From a bacterium (GTDB lineage: Bacteria; Bacillota_I; Bacilli_A; RF39; UBA660): DNA of 64,000 nt. This document shows, in pieces, positions 8,144 through 15,944 of the stretch (positions are counted from its first letter, which is position 1; each line of letters starts with the position of its first letter). The position numbers and the translations under genes were made by a program. The notes under the pieces are model-generated. The model saw only the letters and a program-made list of their open reading frames with translations, ran no database searches and was not told the DNA's origin. The DNA lies in assembly GCA_019423565.1 (NCBI GenBank), contig JAHZBE010000007.1, forward strand, positions 16,579-80,578, read 5' to 3'.

Positions 8144-10597
8144 ATGGATCATAATAGAGATAGATTAGAAGAAAATGATATTGTTAAGGAAATTGAATCT
8201 TCATTTATTGATTATTCAATGAGTGTTATTGTATCACGTGCATTACCTGACCTTAGAGATGGTTTAAAGCCAGTTCACAGAAGAATTTTATGGTCAATGT
8301 ATGAATCAGGTTATACACCAGATAAACCTCATAAAAAATCGGCACGTATTGTCGGTGATGTTATGGGTAAATATCATCCACATGGAGATTCAAGTATATA
8401 TGAAGCAATGGTTCGTATGGCACAAGATTTTAGTTATAGAAATATGCTTGTTGATGGACATGGTAACTTTGGTAATATAGAAGGTTATGGTGCAGCAGCA
8501 ATGCGTTATACTGAATCAAGACTTTCAAAGATTTCACTAGAATTATTAAGAGATATTAATAAAGATACAGTTGATTTTATACCAAACTTTGATGAAACAG
8601 AAAAAGAACCTAAAATATTACCTTCAAGATTTCCAAATATTCTTGTAAATGGTACTATGGGTATTGCTGTTGGTATGGCAACAAATATTCCACCACATAA
8701 CTTAGGTGAAGTAATTGATGGATGTATTGCTTATATAGATAATCCTGAAATTGATACACTTGGATTAATGGAACATATTAAAGGGCCAGATTTTCCAACA
8801 GGTGGTATTATTTTAGGAAATAGTGGTATTAAAAAGGCTTATGAAACTGGTAGAGGAACCATTACTATAAGAAGTAGGGCAAGAATTGAAGAAGAAAATG
8901 GTAAACATTATATAATTATTGATGAAGTTCCTTATGGTGTTAATACAATGGAACTTAAAAATAAGGTTGCAGAACTTGTCCACAATAAAACTATAGAAGG
9001 TATAGCAGATTATCATACAGATTTAAAAAATGGTGTAAAAATAACTATTACACTTAAAAAAGATGCAAATGCACAAGTTGTGTTAAACAATTTATATAAA
9101 CATACACAATTTCAAACTAATTTCGGAATAATATTCTTAATGCTAGATAAAGGTGTTCCAAAAACACTAGGATTAAAAGATATTATTTCAAAATATATTG
9201 AATATCAAAAAGAAGTAATTATAAGAAGAACAAAATTTGATCTAGATAAAGCAGAAAAAAGAGTTCATATATTAGAAGGTTTAAAAATTGCACTCGATCA
9301 TATTGATGAAGTAATTAAATTAATTAGAGGCTCTAAATCAGATGAGGAAGCAAAAGCTGGTTTAATGAGCAAATTTGGTTTAAGTGAAATTCAATCAGAT
9401 GCGATTCTAGAAATGAAGTTAAGAAGATTAACAGGATTAGAAAGAGATAAAATTGAGAACGAATTAAATGATTTATTAGAAAAAATTAAAGATTTTAAAG
9501 CAATTTTAGCATCAGACGAACGAATTTTCGGTATAATTAAATCAGAATTATTAGAAATTAAAGATAAATATGCTGACGAAAGAAGAACAAGTATTGATAT
9601 GACAGCTATTGATTATATAGAAGATGAATCATTAATACCTGTAGAAGATATAATTGTTACATTAACGAACAAAGGTTACATAAAAAGACTTACTACAGAC
9701 ACTTATAAAGTACAAAATAAAGGTGGTGTAGGAGTTAAAGGTATGTCTACTAATGAAGAAGATTTCGTAGAAAAAATGGTAACAGTTAAGACTCATGATT
9801 ATATATTATTCTTCTCAAATAAAGGAAAAGTATATAAAATAAAGGGCTATGAGATACCAGAATTTAGTAGACAAGCAAAGGGATTACCAATAATTAACTT
9901 ATTACCAATTGAAAAAGATGAAAAAATTAATTCAATATTAAGTATTTCGAAAGATGATAATAGTGATTATATTACATTTGTTACTAGAAAAGGATTAGTA
10001 AAGAGAACAAAAATTGAAGAATTTGATTCAATTAGAAAAAGCGGTAAAATCGCAATTACATTAAAAGAAGATGATGAACTATTGTTCGTTACAAAAACTG
10101 ATGGTAATAATGAAATAGTTATTGGTTCATCAAATGGAAGATTAGTTAGATTTAATGAAAATGAAATAAGAGTTATGGGTAGAACTGCAAGTGGTGTTAA
10201 AGGTATTGAAATACCAGAAGATGCTATTTGTGTAAGTGCTGAAAAGGTTGATCCAACAAGCGATATATTAATTATTACAGAAAATGGTTACGGAAAACGT
10301 ACAAATATTGAAGAATATCGTTTAACTCATAGAGGTAGTAAAGGTGTTAAAGCATTAAATGTTACAGAAAAGAATGGTAATTTAGCTGCTGTTAAGAACG
10401 TAAATGATGATGAAGAGTTAATGATTATTACAAATAGCGGAATTATTATTAAAATACCTATGAATCAAGTATCTAAAATGAGTAGGGTAACACAAGGTGT
10501 TAGATTAATTAACTTAAAAGAAAATCAAAAAGTTACAACAATTGCTACTACAAAAGAAGAAAATGAGGAAGAAAATACTGAAGAAACTGTTGAATAA
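8144..10597 (+). CDS. gyrA: GyrA, DNA gyrase subunit A
   Basis: This is the breakage-reunion subunit of gyrase. The N-terminus has DYSMSVIVSRALPDLRDGLKPVHRRILW and the catalytic-tyrosine region AMRYTESRLS. The quinolone-resistance region reads GKYHPHGDSSIYEAMVRMAQ. The C-terminal half carries beta-pinwheel repeats (about residues 500-800), including KGGVGVKGM and RGSKGVKALN. The length is 817 residues. The C-terminus is acidic (EENEEENTEETVE). It starts after TAGGAGGTAAATC and forms a pair with gyrB. The stop codon lies inside the loop of the terminator stem. Confidence 0.98.
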   Translation: MDHNRDRLEENDIVKEIESSFIDYSMSVIVSRALPDLRDGLKPVHRRILWSMYESGYTPDKPHKKSARIVGDVMGKYHPHGDSSIYEAMVRMAQDFSYRNMLVDGHGNFGNIEGYGAAAMRYTESRLSKISLELLRDINKDTVDFIPNFDETEKEPKILPSRFPNILVNGTMGIAVGMATNIPPHNLGEVIDGCIAYIDNPEIDTLGLMEHIKGPDFPTGGIILGNSGIKKAYETGRGTITIRSRARIEEENGKHYIIIDEVPYGVNTMELKNKVAELVHNKTIEGIADYHTDLKNGVKITITLKKDANAQVVLNNLYKHTQFQTNFGIIFLMLDKGVPKTLGLKDIISKYIEYQKEVIIRRTKFDLDKAEKRVHILEGLKIALDHIDEVIKLIRGSKSDEEAKAGLMSKFGLSEIQSDAILEMKLRRLTGLERDKIENELNDLLEKIKDFKAILASDERIFGIIKSELLEIKDKYADERRTSIDMTAIDYIEDESLIPVEDIIVTLTNKGYIKRLTTDTYKVQNKGGVGVKGMSTNEEDFVEKMVTVKTHDYILFFSNKGKVYKIKGYEIPEFSRQAKGLPIINLLPIEKDEKINSILSISKDDNSDYITFVTRKGLVKRTKIEEFDSIRKSGKIAITLKEDDELLFVTKTDGNNEIVIGSSNGRLVRFNENEIRVMGRTASGVKGIEIPEDAICVSAEKVDPTSDILIITENGYGKRTNIEEYRLTHRGSKGVKALNVTEKNGNLAAVKNVNDDEELMIITNSGIIIKIPMNQVSKMSRVTQGVRLINLKENQKVTTIATTKEENEEENTEETVE

Positions 10598-10609
10598 CGG
10601 TTTCTTTTT
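10583..10609 (+). terminator. Terminator of gyrA
   Basis: GAAACTGTT, loop GAAT, AACGGTTTC forms a 9-bp stem with one wobble pair, followed by TTTTT. The gyrA stop lies in the loop. Confidence 0.8.
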
Positions 10610-10634
10610 ATATTTTAACGTACAAAAAGCGAAC

Positions 10635-10658
10635 AAAATATTTCCCGGGAAATATTTT
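10635..10658. promoter_or_regulatory. Noc-binding-site-like palindrome
   Basis: A perfect 24-base palindrome (12-base arms) with core TATTTCCCGGGAAATA at 10639-10654. This equals the Bacillus subtilis Noc consensus ATTTCCCGGGAAAT with the flanking T and A. CCCGGG is very rare in a genome this AT-rich, and I saw no second copy in the window. Noc is a ParB-like CTPase that prevents division over the nucleoid. It lies between gyrA and the SRP RNA, about 0.6 kb before the first parS site. Binding by a Noc protein is inferred; no noc gene is in the window. Confidence 0.75.
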
Positions 10659-10696
10659 CGAACAAATTACAAACATATTTAACTAGTATAATAGAC

Positions 10697-10725
10697 TTGA
10701 CAAATATAGAAAAATATTATATATT
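10697..10725 (+). promoter_or_regulatory. Promoter of the SRP RNA
   Basis: TTGACA (10697-10702), 17 bases, TATATT (10720-10725). The predicted start of transcription falls at 10731-10732, exactly where the RNA's closing stem begins. Confidence 0.8.
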
Positions 10726-10730
10726 TTAAT

Positions 10731-10810
10731 TGCACAACGGAAATATTGGAACCAGGTCAGGATAGAAATATAGCAGCCTTAACATTCCCTTTTCGTGTGT
10801 GCATTTTTTT
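10731..10810 (+). ncRNA. ffs: Small signal recognition particle RNA (4.5S-like)
   Basis: This RNA partners Ffh in targeting nascent membrane proteins. The conserved domain IV is clear: CCAGGTCAGGATAGAAATATAGCAGCC carries the GGTCAGG and AGCAGCC internal-loop motifs. TGCACA at 10731-10736 pairs with TGTGCA at 10798-10803 to close the hairpin, and a run of seven T follows. The length of about 73 nt before the T run indicates the short type without an Alu domain, unlike the long scRNA of Bacillus subtilis. Confidence 0.93.
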
Positions 10811-10873
10811 ATACATTAATTTATGTAAGAAAAATACATACACGAATGTATGTACGCTTATTATGGAGAAGTT

Positions 10874-11281
10874 ATGGAAATAAATAAAATTGAACAAGAA
10901 TTATTAAAACTTATTACTAAAGCAAACGATAAGAATGAAGTTCCTATTGCAGCATTAATAGTAAAAAATGATAAAATAATATCGAAATCTTATAATAAAG
11001 TTAATAAATCTAACAATATATTAGATCATGCTGAAATACTGGTTATAAAAAAGGCATCTAAAAAGCTTCATAATTGGAGATTAGATGATTGTGATTTATA
11101 TGTTACATTAGAACCATGTTCAATGTGTAAAGAGGTTATAAGAAAATCAAGAATAAAAAATACTTATTATTTTATAAATCAGAATGAACATTTAACAGAA
11201 AAAGAACCTAATTTTATTAAAATAGAAGATAAAATAAATTTTTCTAATAAATTAACTCAATTTTTTAAAAATAAAAGATAA
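10874..11281 (+). CDS. tadA: TadA, tRNA-specific adenosine deaminase
   Basis: TadA converts A34 to inosine in the anticodon of tRNA-Arg. It is a zinc-dependent cytidine/deoxycytidylate deaminase-fold enzyme. The zinc motifs are present: DHAEI (His, with catalytic Glu) and EPCSMC (the two Cys ligands). The fragment VPIAALIVKNDKI matches the family N-terminus. I chose ATG at 10874 because GGAG lies 5 bases upstream; the frame is open further up to 10850 without an RBS. The length is then 135 residues, somewhat shorter than usual (about 150-160). It follows the SRP RNA, as in Bacillus (tadA, scr, dnaX). Its stop runs into the first parS palindrome. Confidence 0.93.
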   Translation: MEINKIEQELLKLITKANDKNEVPIAALIVKNDKIISKSYNKVNKSNNILDHAEILVIKKASKKLHNWRLDDCDLYVTLEPCSMCKEVIRKSRIKNTYYFINQNEHLTEKEPNFIKIEDKINFSNKLTQFFKNKR

Positions 11282-11306
11282 TGTTTCACGTGAAACATTA
11301 TCTTTT
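11273..11306. promoter_or_regulatory. parS site 1, also a probable terminator of tadA
   Basis: A perfect 34-base palindrome (17-base arms) centred at 11289/11290. Its core TGTTTCACGTGAAACA (11282-11297) equals the Bacillus ParB-binding consensus TGTTNCACGTGAAACA. The outer arm AAAAGATAA contains the tadA stop codon and pairs with TTATCTTTT, which leads into T residues. The same sequence could therefore fold in RNA as an intrinsic terminator. Confidence 0.88.
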
Positions 11307-11389
11307 TATATTAATTTATATAATAAAATTTAAAATCGCGTTTTATAATATTTAATTAACCTATATTTATCAAAGTAGAATATATATTA

Positions 11390-11415
11390 TAGAATGTTTC
11401 ACGTGAAACATTCTA
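11390..11415. promoter_or_regulatory. parS site 2
   Basis: Core TGTTTCACGTGAAACA at 11395-11410 inside a perfect 26-base palindrome with outer arms TAGAA and TTCTA. Confidence 0.88.
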
Positions 11416-11526
11416 AAGAAAATAATTTAAAACATTAAAAATGATTCTAAATTAATAATCAAATTATGTATAACGATTTATTAAATCATATTTTATGATG
11501 TTCATAGATTAAATTTAATTAATATA

Positions 11527-11552
11527 GATAATGTTTCACGTGAAACATTATC
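11527..11552. promoter_or_regulatory. parS site 3
   Basis: Core TGTTTCACGTGAAACA at 11532-11547. Palindromy continues outward through GATAA and TTATC to about 30 bases (TAGATAA, TTATCTA). Confidence 0.88.
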
Positions 11553-11696
11553 TAGTTAGTATTTTTTTAAAATATAAATAAAATCTATTATATATGTGAC
11601 AATAATTTTAATGAAAAAATGTATTTTTTAACTATATATGTATAAAGTCTGTATATTTTTGATAGATTATGAATAATTATATAATTACTTATACAA

Positions 11697-11712
11697 TGTT
11701 TCACGTGAAACG
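11697..11712. promoter_or_regulatory. parS site 4 (one-base variant)
   Basis: TGTTTCACGTGAAACG differs from the other five sites only at the last base (A to G). The flanks ACAA and TTGT remain complementary. It is probably still bound, perhaps more weakly. Confidence 0.8.
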
Positions 11713-11869
11713 TTGTATTATTATAAAACAAAATAATTTAAAATGATAATTGAATTATTAATAATAAAAAACATATTAATAATTTTAATAAAGTGCTATT
11801 AATAATAGCGTTATTTGACTTAAAATAATAAAAATAATCGGTATATTGATTCTTTTAATTAATAAATAA

Positions 11870-11885
11870 TGTTTCACGTGAAACA
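11870..11885. promoter_or_regulatory. parS site 5
   Basis: Exact core TGTTTCACGTGAAACA in a 26-base palindrome with outer arms AATAA and TTATT. Confidence 0.88.
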
Positions 11886-12116
11886 TTATTATATTTGTAT
11901 ACATATTTTAAATACAAAAGATTATATTATGATTATCTAAATATAAAATAAATTAGTTAAGTTTATTTAAAAAAGGTAATTAAAAACAATATTTATATAT
12001 CAATAAATTAATGCAATATATTTTTTAATAATCTATATAAATATATATTAAAAAGTATATATATTGTTACTATTAATGAACTCTTATTTTGATTACATAT
12101 ATATAAAATTATGCAA

Positions 12117-12132
12117 TGTTTCACGTGAAACA
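12117..12132. promoter_or_regulatory. parS site 6
   Basis: Exact core TGTTTCACGTGAAACA, about 100 bases before the dnaX start. Palindromy extends only two bases beyond the core on each side. Confidence 0.88.
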
Positions 12133-12235
12133 TTAATATATAATTAATAGATATTTATTGATAAAATATAGTGATAAATGTTACTAATTTTTAATTAAAT
12201 ATGCTATAATTAAATAGATTTATAAAGGAGGTTTT

Positions 12236-13879
12236 ATGAAATATCAAGCACTATATAGAAAGTATAGACCAAAGACATTTGATGATGTATATGGCCAACA
12301 AATAGTGGTACAAACATTAAAAAATGTAATTAAAAATAATAAACTTACGCATGCATATCTATTTGTAGGACCTCGTGGAACGGGTAAAACAAGTATTGCA
12401 AAAATATTTGCTAAAACAATAAATTGCTTACATCCAGAAGATGGTTTATCATGTGAAAAATGTGATATATGTATAAGTAATAATTCAAATGAAAATGTTG
12501 ATATTATTGAAATGGATGCTGCATCAAATAATGGGGTAGATGAAATACGCGAAATTAGAAATCATATTACATTACTTCCAACAGTATCAAAATATAAAAT
12601 ATATATAATTGATGAAGTTCATATGTTAACAACAGGAGCATTTAATGCATTATTAAAAACATTAGAAGAACCACCTGAACATATTATATTTATACTTGCA
12701 ACTACAGAACCACATAAAATACCTTTAACAATTATGTCTAGATGTCAGTCATTTGAATTTAAACCAATACCAGTTGCAACAATTAAAGAAAGATTAAAAT
12801 ATATTTGTGCACAGGAAAACATAAATATAGATGATAAATCATTAAATTTAATTGCAGAAGAATCAAACGGTGGATTAAGAGATGCAGTTAGTATGCTAGA
12901 TCAATTAAATGCTTATGCAGATGGAAATATTAAATACGAAGATGTATTACTATTAAATGGTAGAATTAATGATAATGAAATAGAAAAGTTTATGACTGAA
13001 ATGGTAAATGATGATTTAAATAGTGTATTTACTAAAATAGAATCATGGCAAGAAGAAGGTAAAAACTTTATATATATATGTGAAGATTTTATTAGATTTT
13101 TAAGAAATGAATTAATAAAATTTAAACTAGAAAATAACTCAAATATAGTAAATTTAATTGGTGAAAATAAGACAATAGAAGTAATAATGATTTTAAATAA
13201 AATATCTAATGATATGAAGATATCGAAAGATAAAAAAGTATTATTTGATGTAACTATAATAAATATAACAAATATATTAAAAAACAAACAAATGTTTGAA
13301 AATAATACTTATACATCAAAAAATATAAAGATAGAAAACAAAACTCCTGAAAAGGTAGAAATAAAAGAAGAAAAACCACAAACTGTGGAAGTACCAATTA
13401 AAGAAACAAAAAATTATACACTATATGATGAACTTATGAACATTAGATTAAATAATACACTAGGCATTGCTGATAAAAAATCAAAAATAGAATATGAAAA
13501 TGCTGTGGAAAACTTAAAAAATGATATATCAGATTTAAATAAATTAAAAATTATTAATTTACTTGATGATACAAAAATAACTGCTGGATCAAAAGATGGA
13601 ATAATCTTAACGACAGACAGTGACAACATATTACATGATTTATATGATAATATGGAGTTATTAGAAGAAAGTTTGGAAAGTCTTCTTGGTAAAAAGGTAA
13701 AAGTATGTATTTTGTTAGATGAGTTATGGAATAAAAAGAGAATAATTTATGTAGAAAAAATAAAAAACAAAGAAAAAATTGATATAATAGATGAGGAAAA
13801 CATATTAAATAAAATAAAATCATTAAATACAGGAGAAAAAAGTGAATTTGATGATTTACTAGAAATTGGAGGAGAATAG
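12236..13879 (+). CDS. dnaX: DnaX, DNA polymerase III clamp-loader subunit
   Basis: This is the ATPase subunit (gamma/tau) of the clamp loader that places DnaN on primed DNA. The AAA+ module shows the N-terminus YQALYRKYRPKTFDDVYGQ and Walker A GPRGTGKTS near residue 45. A zinc-binding region follows (CLHPEDGLSCEKCDIC), with IIDEVHML near residue 127 and the sensor/Arg-finger ATTEPHKIPLTIMSRCQ near 160. The C-terminal 200 residues diverge and would hold the tau-like interaction part. The length is 547, similar to Bacillus DnaX (about 560). The RBS is AAAGGAGGTTTT. It heads an operon with ybaB and recR and is the first gene after the parS array. Confidence 0.97.
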   Translation: MKYQALYRKYRPKTFDDVYGQQIVVQTLKNVIKNNKLTHAYLFVGPRGTGKTSIAKIFAKTINCLHPEDGLSCEKCDICISNNSNENVDIIEMDAASNNGVDEIREIRNHITLLPTVSKYKIYIIDEVHMLTTGAFNALLKTLEEPPEHIIFILATTEPHKIPLTIMSRCQSFEFKPIPVATIKERLKYICAQENINIDDKSLNLIAEESNGGLRDAVSMLDQLNAYADGNIKYEDVLLLNGRINDNEIEKFMTEMVNDDLNSVFTKIESWQEEGKNFIYICEDFIRFLRNELIKFKLENNSNIVNLIGENKTIEVIMILNKISNDMKISKDKKVLFDVTIINITNILKNKQMFENNTYTSKNIKIENKTPEKVEIKEEKPQTVEVPIKETKNYTLYDELMNIRLNNTLGIADKKSKIEYENAVENLKNDISDLNKLKIINLLDDTKITAGSKDGIILTTDSDNILHDLYDNMELLEESLESLLGKKVKVCILLDELWNKKRIIYVEKIKNKEKIDIIDEENILNKIKSLNTGEKSEFDDLLEIGGE

Positions 13880-13880
13880 T

Positions 13881-14174
13881 ATGAATATAAATATGTTAAT
13901 GCAACAAGCAAAGAAAATGCAAAATGATATGGAAAAGGCAAAAGAAGAGGTTAGTAAAAAAACATTTACTGCTAAACAACCTTTAGTTGAAGTAGAAGTA
14001 AATGGAGATACAGAAATAACTAAAATAAGTATATCTAAAGATATAGAAAAAGAAGATATAGAAGTATTAGAAGATATGATTTTAATTGCTACAAATGAAG
14101 CAATTAGTGCTGCAAAAAAAGAAATGGAAGAAAAACTAGGTAAAATAGGACAAGGACTTCCAAATATATTCTAA
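13881..14174 (+). CDS. ybaB: YbaB/EbfC-family nucleoid-associated protein
   Basis: A small DNA-binding dimer of the YbaB/EbfC family, almost always encoded between dnaX and recR as here. It has MNINMLMQQAKKMQNDMEKAKEEV at the N-terminus and a beta-rich middle (VEVEVNGDTEITKISISKD). I chose ATG at 13881 because GGAGGAG lies at the right distance upstream, just before the dnaX stop. The length is 97 residues. Its stop TAA overlaps the recR ATG (TAATG), showing tight coupling. Confidence 0.93.
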   Translation: MNINMLMQQAKKMQNDMEKAKEEVSKKTFTAKQPLVEVEVNGDTEITKISISKDIEKEDIEVLEDMILIATNEAISAAKKEMEEKLGKIGQGLPNIF

Positions 14175-14773
14175 TGAAATATCCTAATAGTTTACAAGAA
14201 TTAATAGAATATTTTAAGTTGTTACCTGGTATAGGAGAAAAAAATGCTGAAAGATTAGCATTTGCAGTATTAAAATTTAGTGATGAACAAGTCGAGGGAT
14301 TTTCTGAATCATTAAAAAATGTAAAAACCAAAATTAAAAAATGTGAAATTTGTAATAATTTAACTGAAAATGATAAATGTGACATTTGTTTAGATCAAAG
14401 TAGAAGTAGTGATGTATTATGCGTTGTTGAAAATACCAAAAATTTAATTCTATTTGAAAAAGCAAATGTATTTAATGGAAAATATCATGTACTTGAAGGA
14501 TTAATTTCACCTCTTGAAGGTGTTAATCCAGAAGATATAAAAATAAATCAGTTAATAAATAGAATAAAAGATGAAAAAATAAAAGAAGTAATATTAGCCT
14601 TAACACCAAATATTGAAGGAGAAACAACTTCAGGATATATATTAAAAATGCTTGAAGGGTATGATGTAGCAGTTACTAAAATAGCCGCAGGTATACCGGT
14701 TGGAGCGGATATGGAGTATTTGGATCCTCTTACAATACAAATGGCAATGCAAGGAAGAAATAAACTTTCATAA
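14174..14773 (+). CDS. recR: RecR, recombination mediator
   Basis: RecR works with RecF and RecO to load RecA at gaps. The 199 residues match the family exactly. They comprise an N-terminal helix-hairpin-helix (LLPGIGEKNAERLAF), a C4 zinc finger (CEICNNLTENDKCDIC), a TOPRIM domain (VLCVVENTKNLILFEK and EVILALTPNIEGETTSGYI) and the C-terminal GIPVGADMEYLDPLTIQMAMQGR. Its ATG overlaps the ybaB stop. Confidence 0.97.
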   Translation: MKYPNSLQELIEYFKLLPGIGEKNAERLAFAVLKFSDEQVEGFSESLKNVKTKIKKCEICNNLTENDKCDICLDQSRSSDVLCVVENTKNLILFEKANVFNGKYHVLEGLISPLEGVNPEDIKINQLINRIKDEKIKEVILALTPNIEGETTSGYILKMLEGYDVAVTKIAAGIPVGADMEYLDPLTIQMAMQGRNKLS

Positions 14774-14817
14774 AATTAAATCCACCACATATTATGTATT
14801 AGATGAGGTGGACAAGT

Positions 14818-15009
14818 ATGCTAAAAAAATTACTAAAAATAATAGTAAAAATAATCGTTAGTATAGTAGTTTTATATGGATATAATATAATAATGCAATC
14901 ATTTAACCTATATATTCCAATAAATATATATACTGTTTTAATAATAGCGTTATTTGACGGTTCTGGATTTTTAGGATTAGTTGCATTTTATTTATTAAAT
15001 TTTAGATAG
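14818..15009 (+). CDS. bofA: BofA-family membrane protein (pro-sigma-K processing inhibitor)
   Basis: BofA inhibits the SpoIVFB protease that activates sigma-K in the mother cell during sporulation. This 63-residue protein has two hydrophobic segments (about 5-25 and 35-60) and the family's C-terminal pattern IIALFDGSGFLGLVAFYLLNF. Length, topology and position two genes after ybaB, directly after recR, match Bacillus (recR-yaaL-bofA). I chose ATG at 14818 with GAGGTGG upstream. Sequence similarity is limited because the protein is short, so the call rests partly on context. It overlaps a 21-base sequence also found in the parS region (see findings). Confidence 0.78.
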   Translation: MLKKLLKIIVKIIVSIVVLYGYNIIMQSFNLYIPINIYTVLIIALFDGSGFLGLVAFYLLNFR

Positions 15010-15027
15010 AAGTAGGTGGTGATAAAT

Positions 15028-15942
15028 ATGCTTGAAAAATATATGGAAGAACAAAATTTAGTAACAACTGTATTAAAAAAGAGTTTAAAAAATGATAAAC
15101 TTGTACAGGCATATTTATTCTCATCAGATGACATTGATTATATATATAAATATGCTAAGGATTTTTCAAAGGATATTATTAGTTTAAGTGGTTTACCAAG
15201 TGAAACACTTGAAAATATATATAAAAGAATAGATAAAGATGAATATACTGAATTAAAGGTAGTAGAGCCAGATGGAAATACTATAAAGAAAAGTCAATTA
15301 ATTGAGTTACAAAATAGTGTTTCAACAAAACCAGTTGAAGCAAATAAAATAATTTATATAATTAAAAATTGTGAAAAATTAAATTCTTCATCTGCTAACT
15401 GTATACTAAAGTTTTTAGAGGAACCAGAAGATGATATAATCGCAATATTATTAACAGATAATATAAATATGGTTCTTCCAACAATAAAATCTAGATGTCA
15501 AATTTTAAATTTTAAGAATAATAACTCAAATAAAATGAAAAACATTTTATTTTTTGTGGGTTTAGACATAACTGATGAAGATAAAGAAAAATTTATACAT
15601 AATTCAATAGATTTCTTAATGAGTATAGAAAATTACAAAATAAATACAATGATAAAGGTTAAAAAACTTGCTTATGATGTATATAAAACATCCGATGATT
15701 TTTTAATACTTTGTAATATTCTTTTATATATGTATGATGATTGTATTCATTATAAGGTAAAAAATGAAATAAATTATATGAATGATTATAAAGAAGTAAT
15801 AGATGAAATATGTTCATTAAATAATATAGAATCGTTAGGTAAAAAAATAAAGATAGTAGAAAATGTAAAAAATGAACTAGGATTAAATGCAAATATGAAA
15901 TTATTATTTGATAAACTAATTATAGAATTAAGTGAGGTATAA
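15028..15942 (+). CDS. holB: HolB, DNA polymerase III delta' subunit
   Basis: This is the delta' subunit of the clamp loader. The 304-residue protein has the AAA+ fold pattern of the family but no intact Walker A; the position of the P-loop reads YLFSSDDIDYIYKYA. This fits delta', which does not hydrolyse ATP. The conserved stretches LKFLEEPEDDIIAILLTDN and LPTIKSRCQIL (the SRC motif) are present. ATG at 15028 is preceded by AGGTGGTGATAA; a GTG four codons upstream is the alternative. It lies in the dnaX operon region and is followed after two bases by ricT, as in Bacillus. Confidence 0.9.
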   Translation: MLEKYMEEQNLVTTVLKKSLKNDKLVQAYLFSSDDIDYIYKYAKDFSKDIISLSGLPSETLENIYKRIDKDEYTELKVVEPDGNTIKKSQLIELQNSVSTKPVEANKIIYIIKNCEKLNSSSANCILKFLEEPEDDIIAILLTDNINMVLPTIKSRCQILNFKNNNSNKMKNILFFVGLDITDEDKEKFIHNSIDFLMSIENYKINTMIKVKKLAYDVYKTSDDFLILCNILLYMYDDCIHYKVKNEINYMNDYKEVIDEICSLNNIESLGKKIKIVENVKNELGLNANMKLLFDKLIIELSEV

Positions 15943-15944
15943 AG

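Larger units (their letters stand above)
11282..12235. other. Gene-free parS array region
   Basis: About 950 bases between tadA and dnaX without any credible gene. The sequence is almost only A and T apart from six parS palindromes at 11282, 11395, 11532, 11697, 11870 and 12117. Spacing grows steadily along the array (113, 137, 165, 173, 247 bases). In Bacillus parS sites are dispersed over a broad origin-proximal region, so a tandem group in one spacer about 11 kb from oriC is distinctive. It is probably a ParB loading centre for SMC and ParA. The parA and parB genes are not in this window. The dnaX RBS is at its right end. Confidence 0.85.

Noticed and set aside
8235..8240. CACGTG in gyrA as a further parS site
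   Set aside because: Only the hexamer matches; the flanks TAT and CAT do not give TGTTNCACGTGAAACA. The CACGTG at 36239 before rpoB was rejected for the same reason.
10836..10854. Inverted repeat TACATAC, GTATGTA before tadA as a riboswitch or operator
   Set aside because: A short A/T-rich stem directly after the SRP RNA T run; nothing supports a specific role.
15028..15942. HolB as a broken ATPase gene because Walker A is missing
   Set aside because: Delta' subunits naturally lack a working P-loop, and the frame is open with the SRC motif present.
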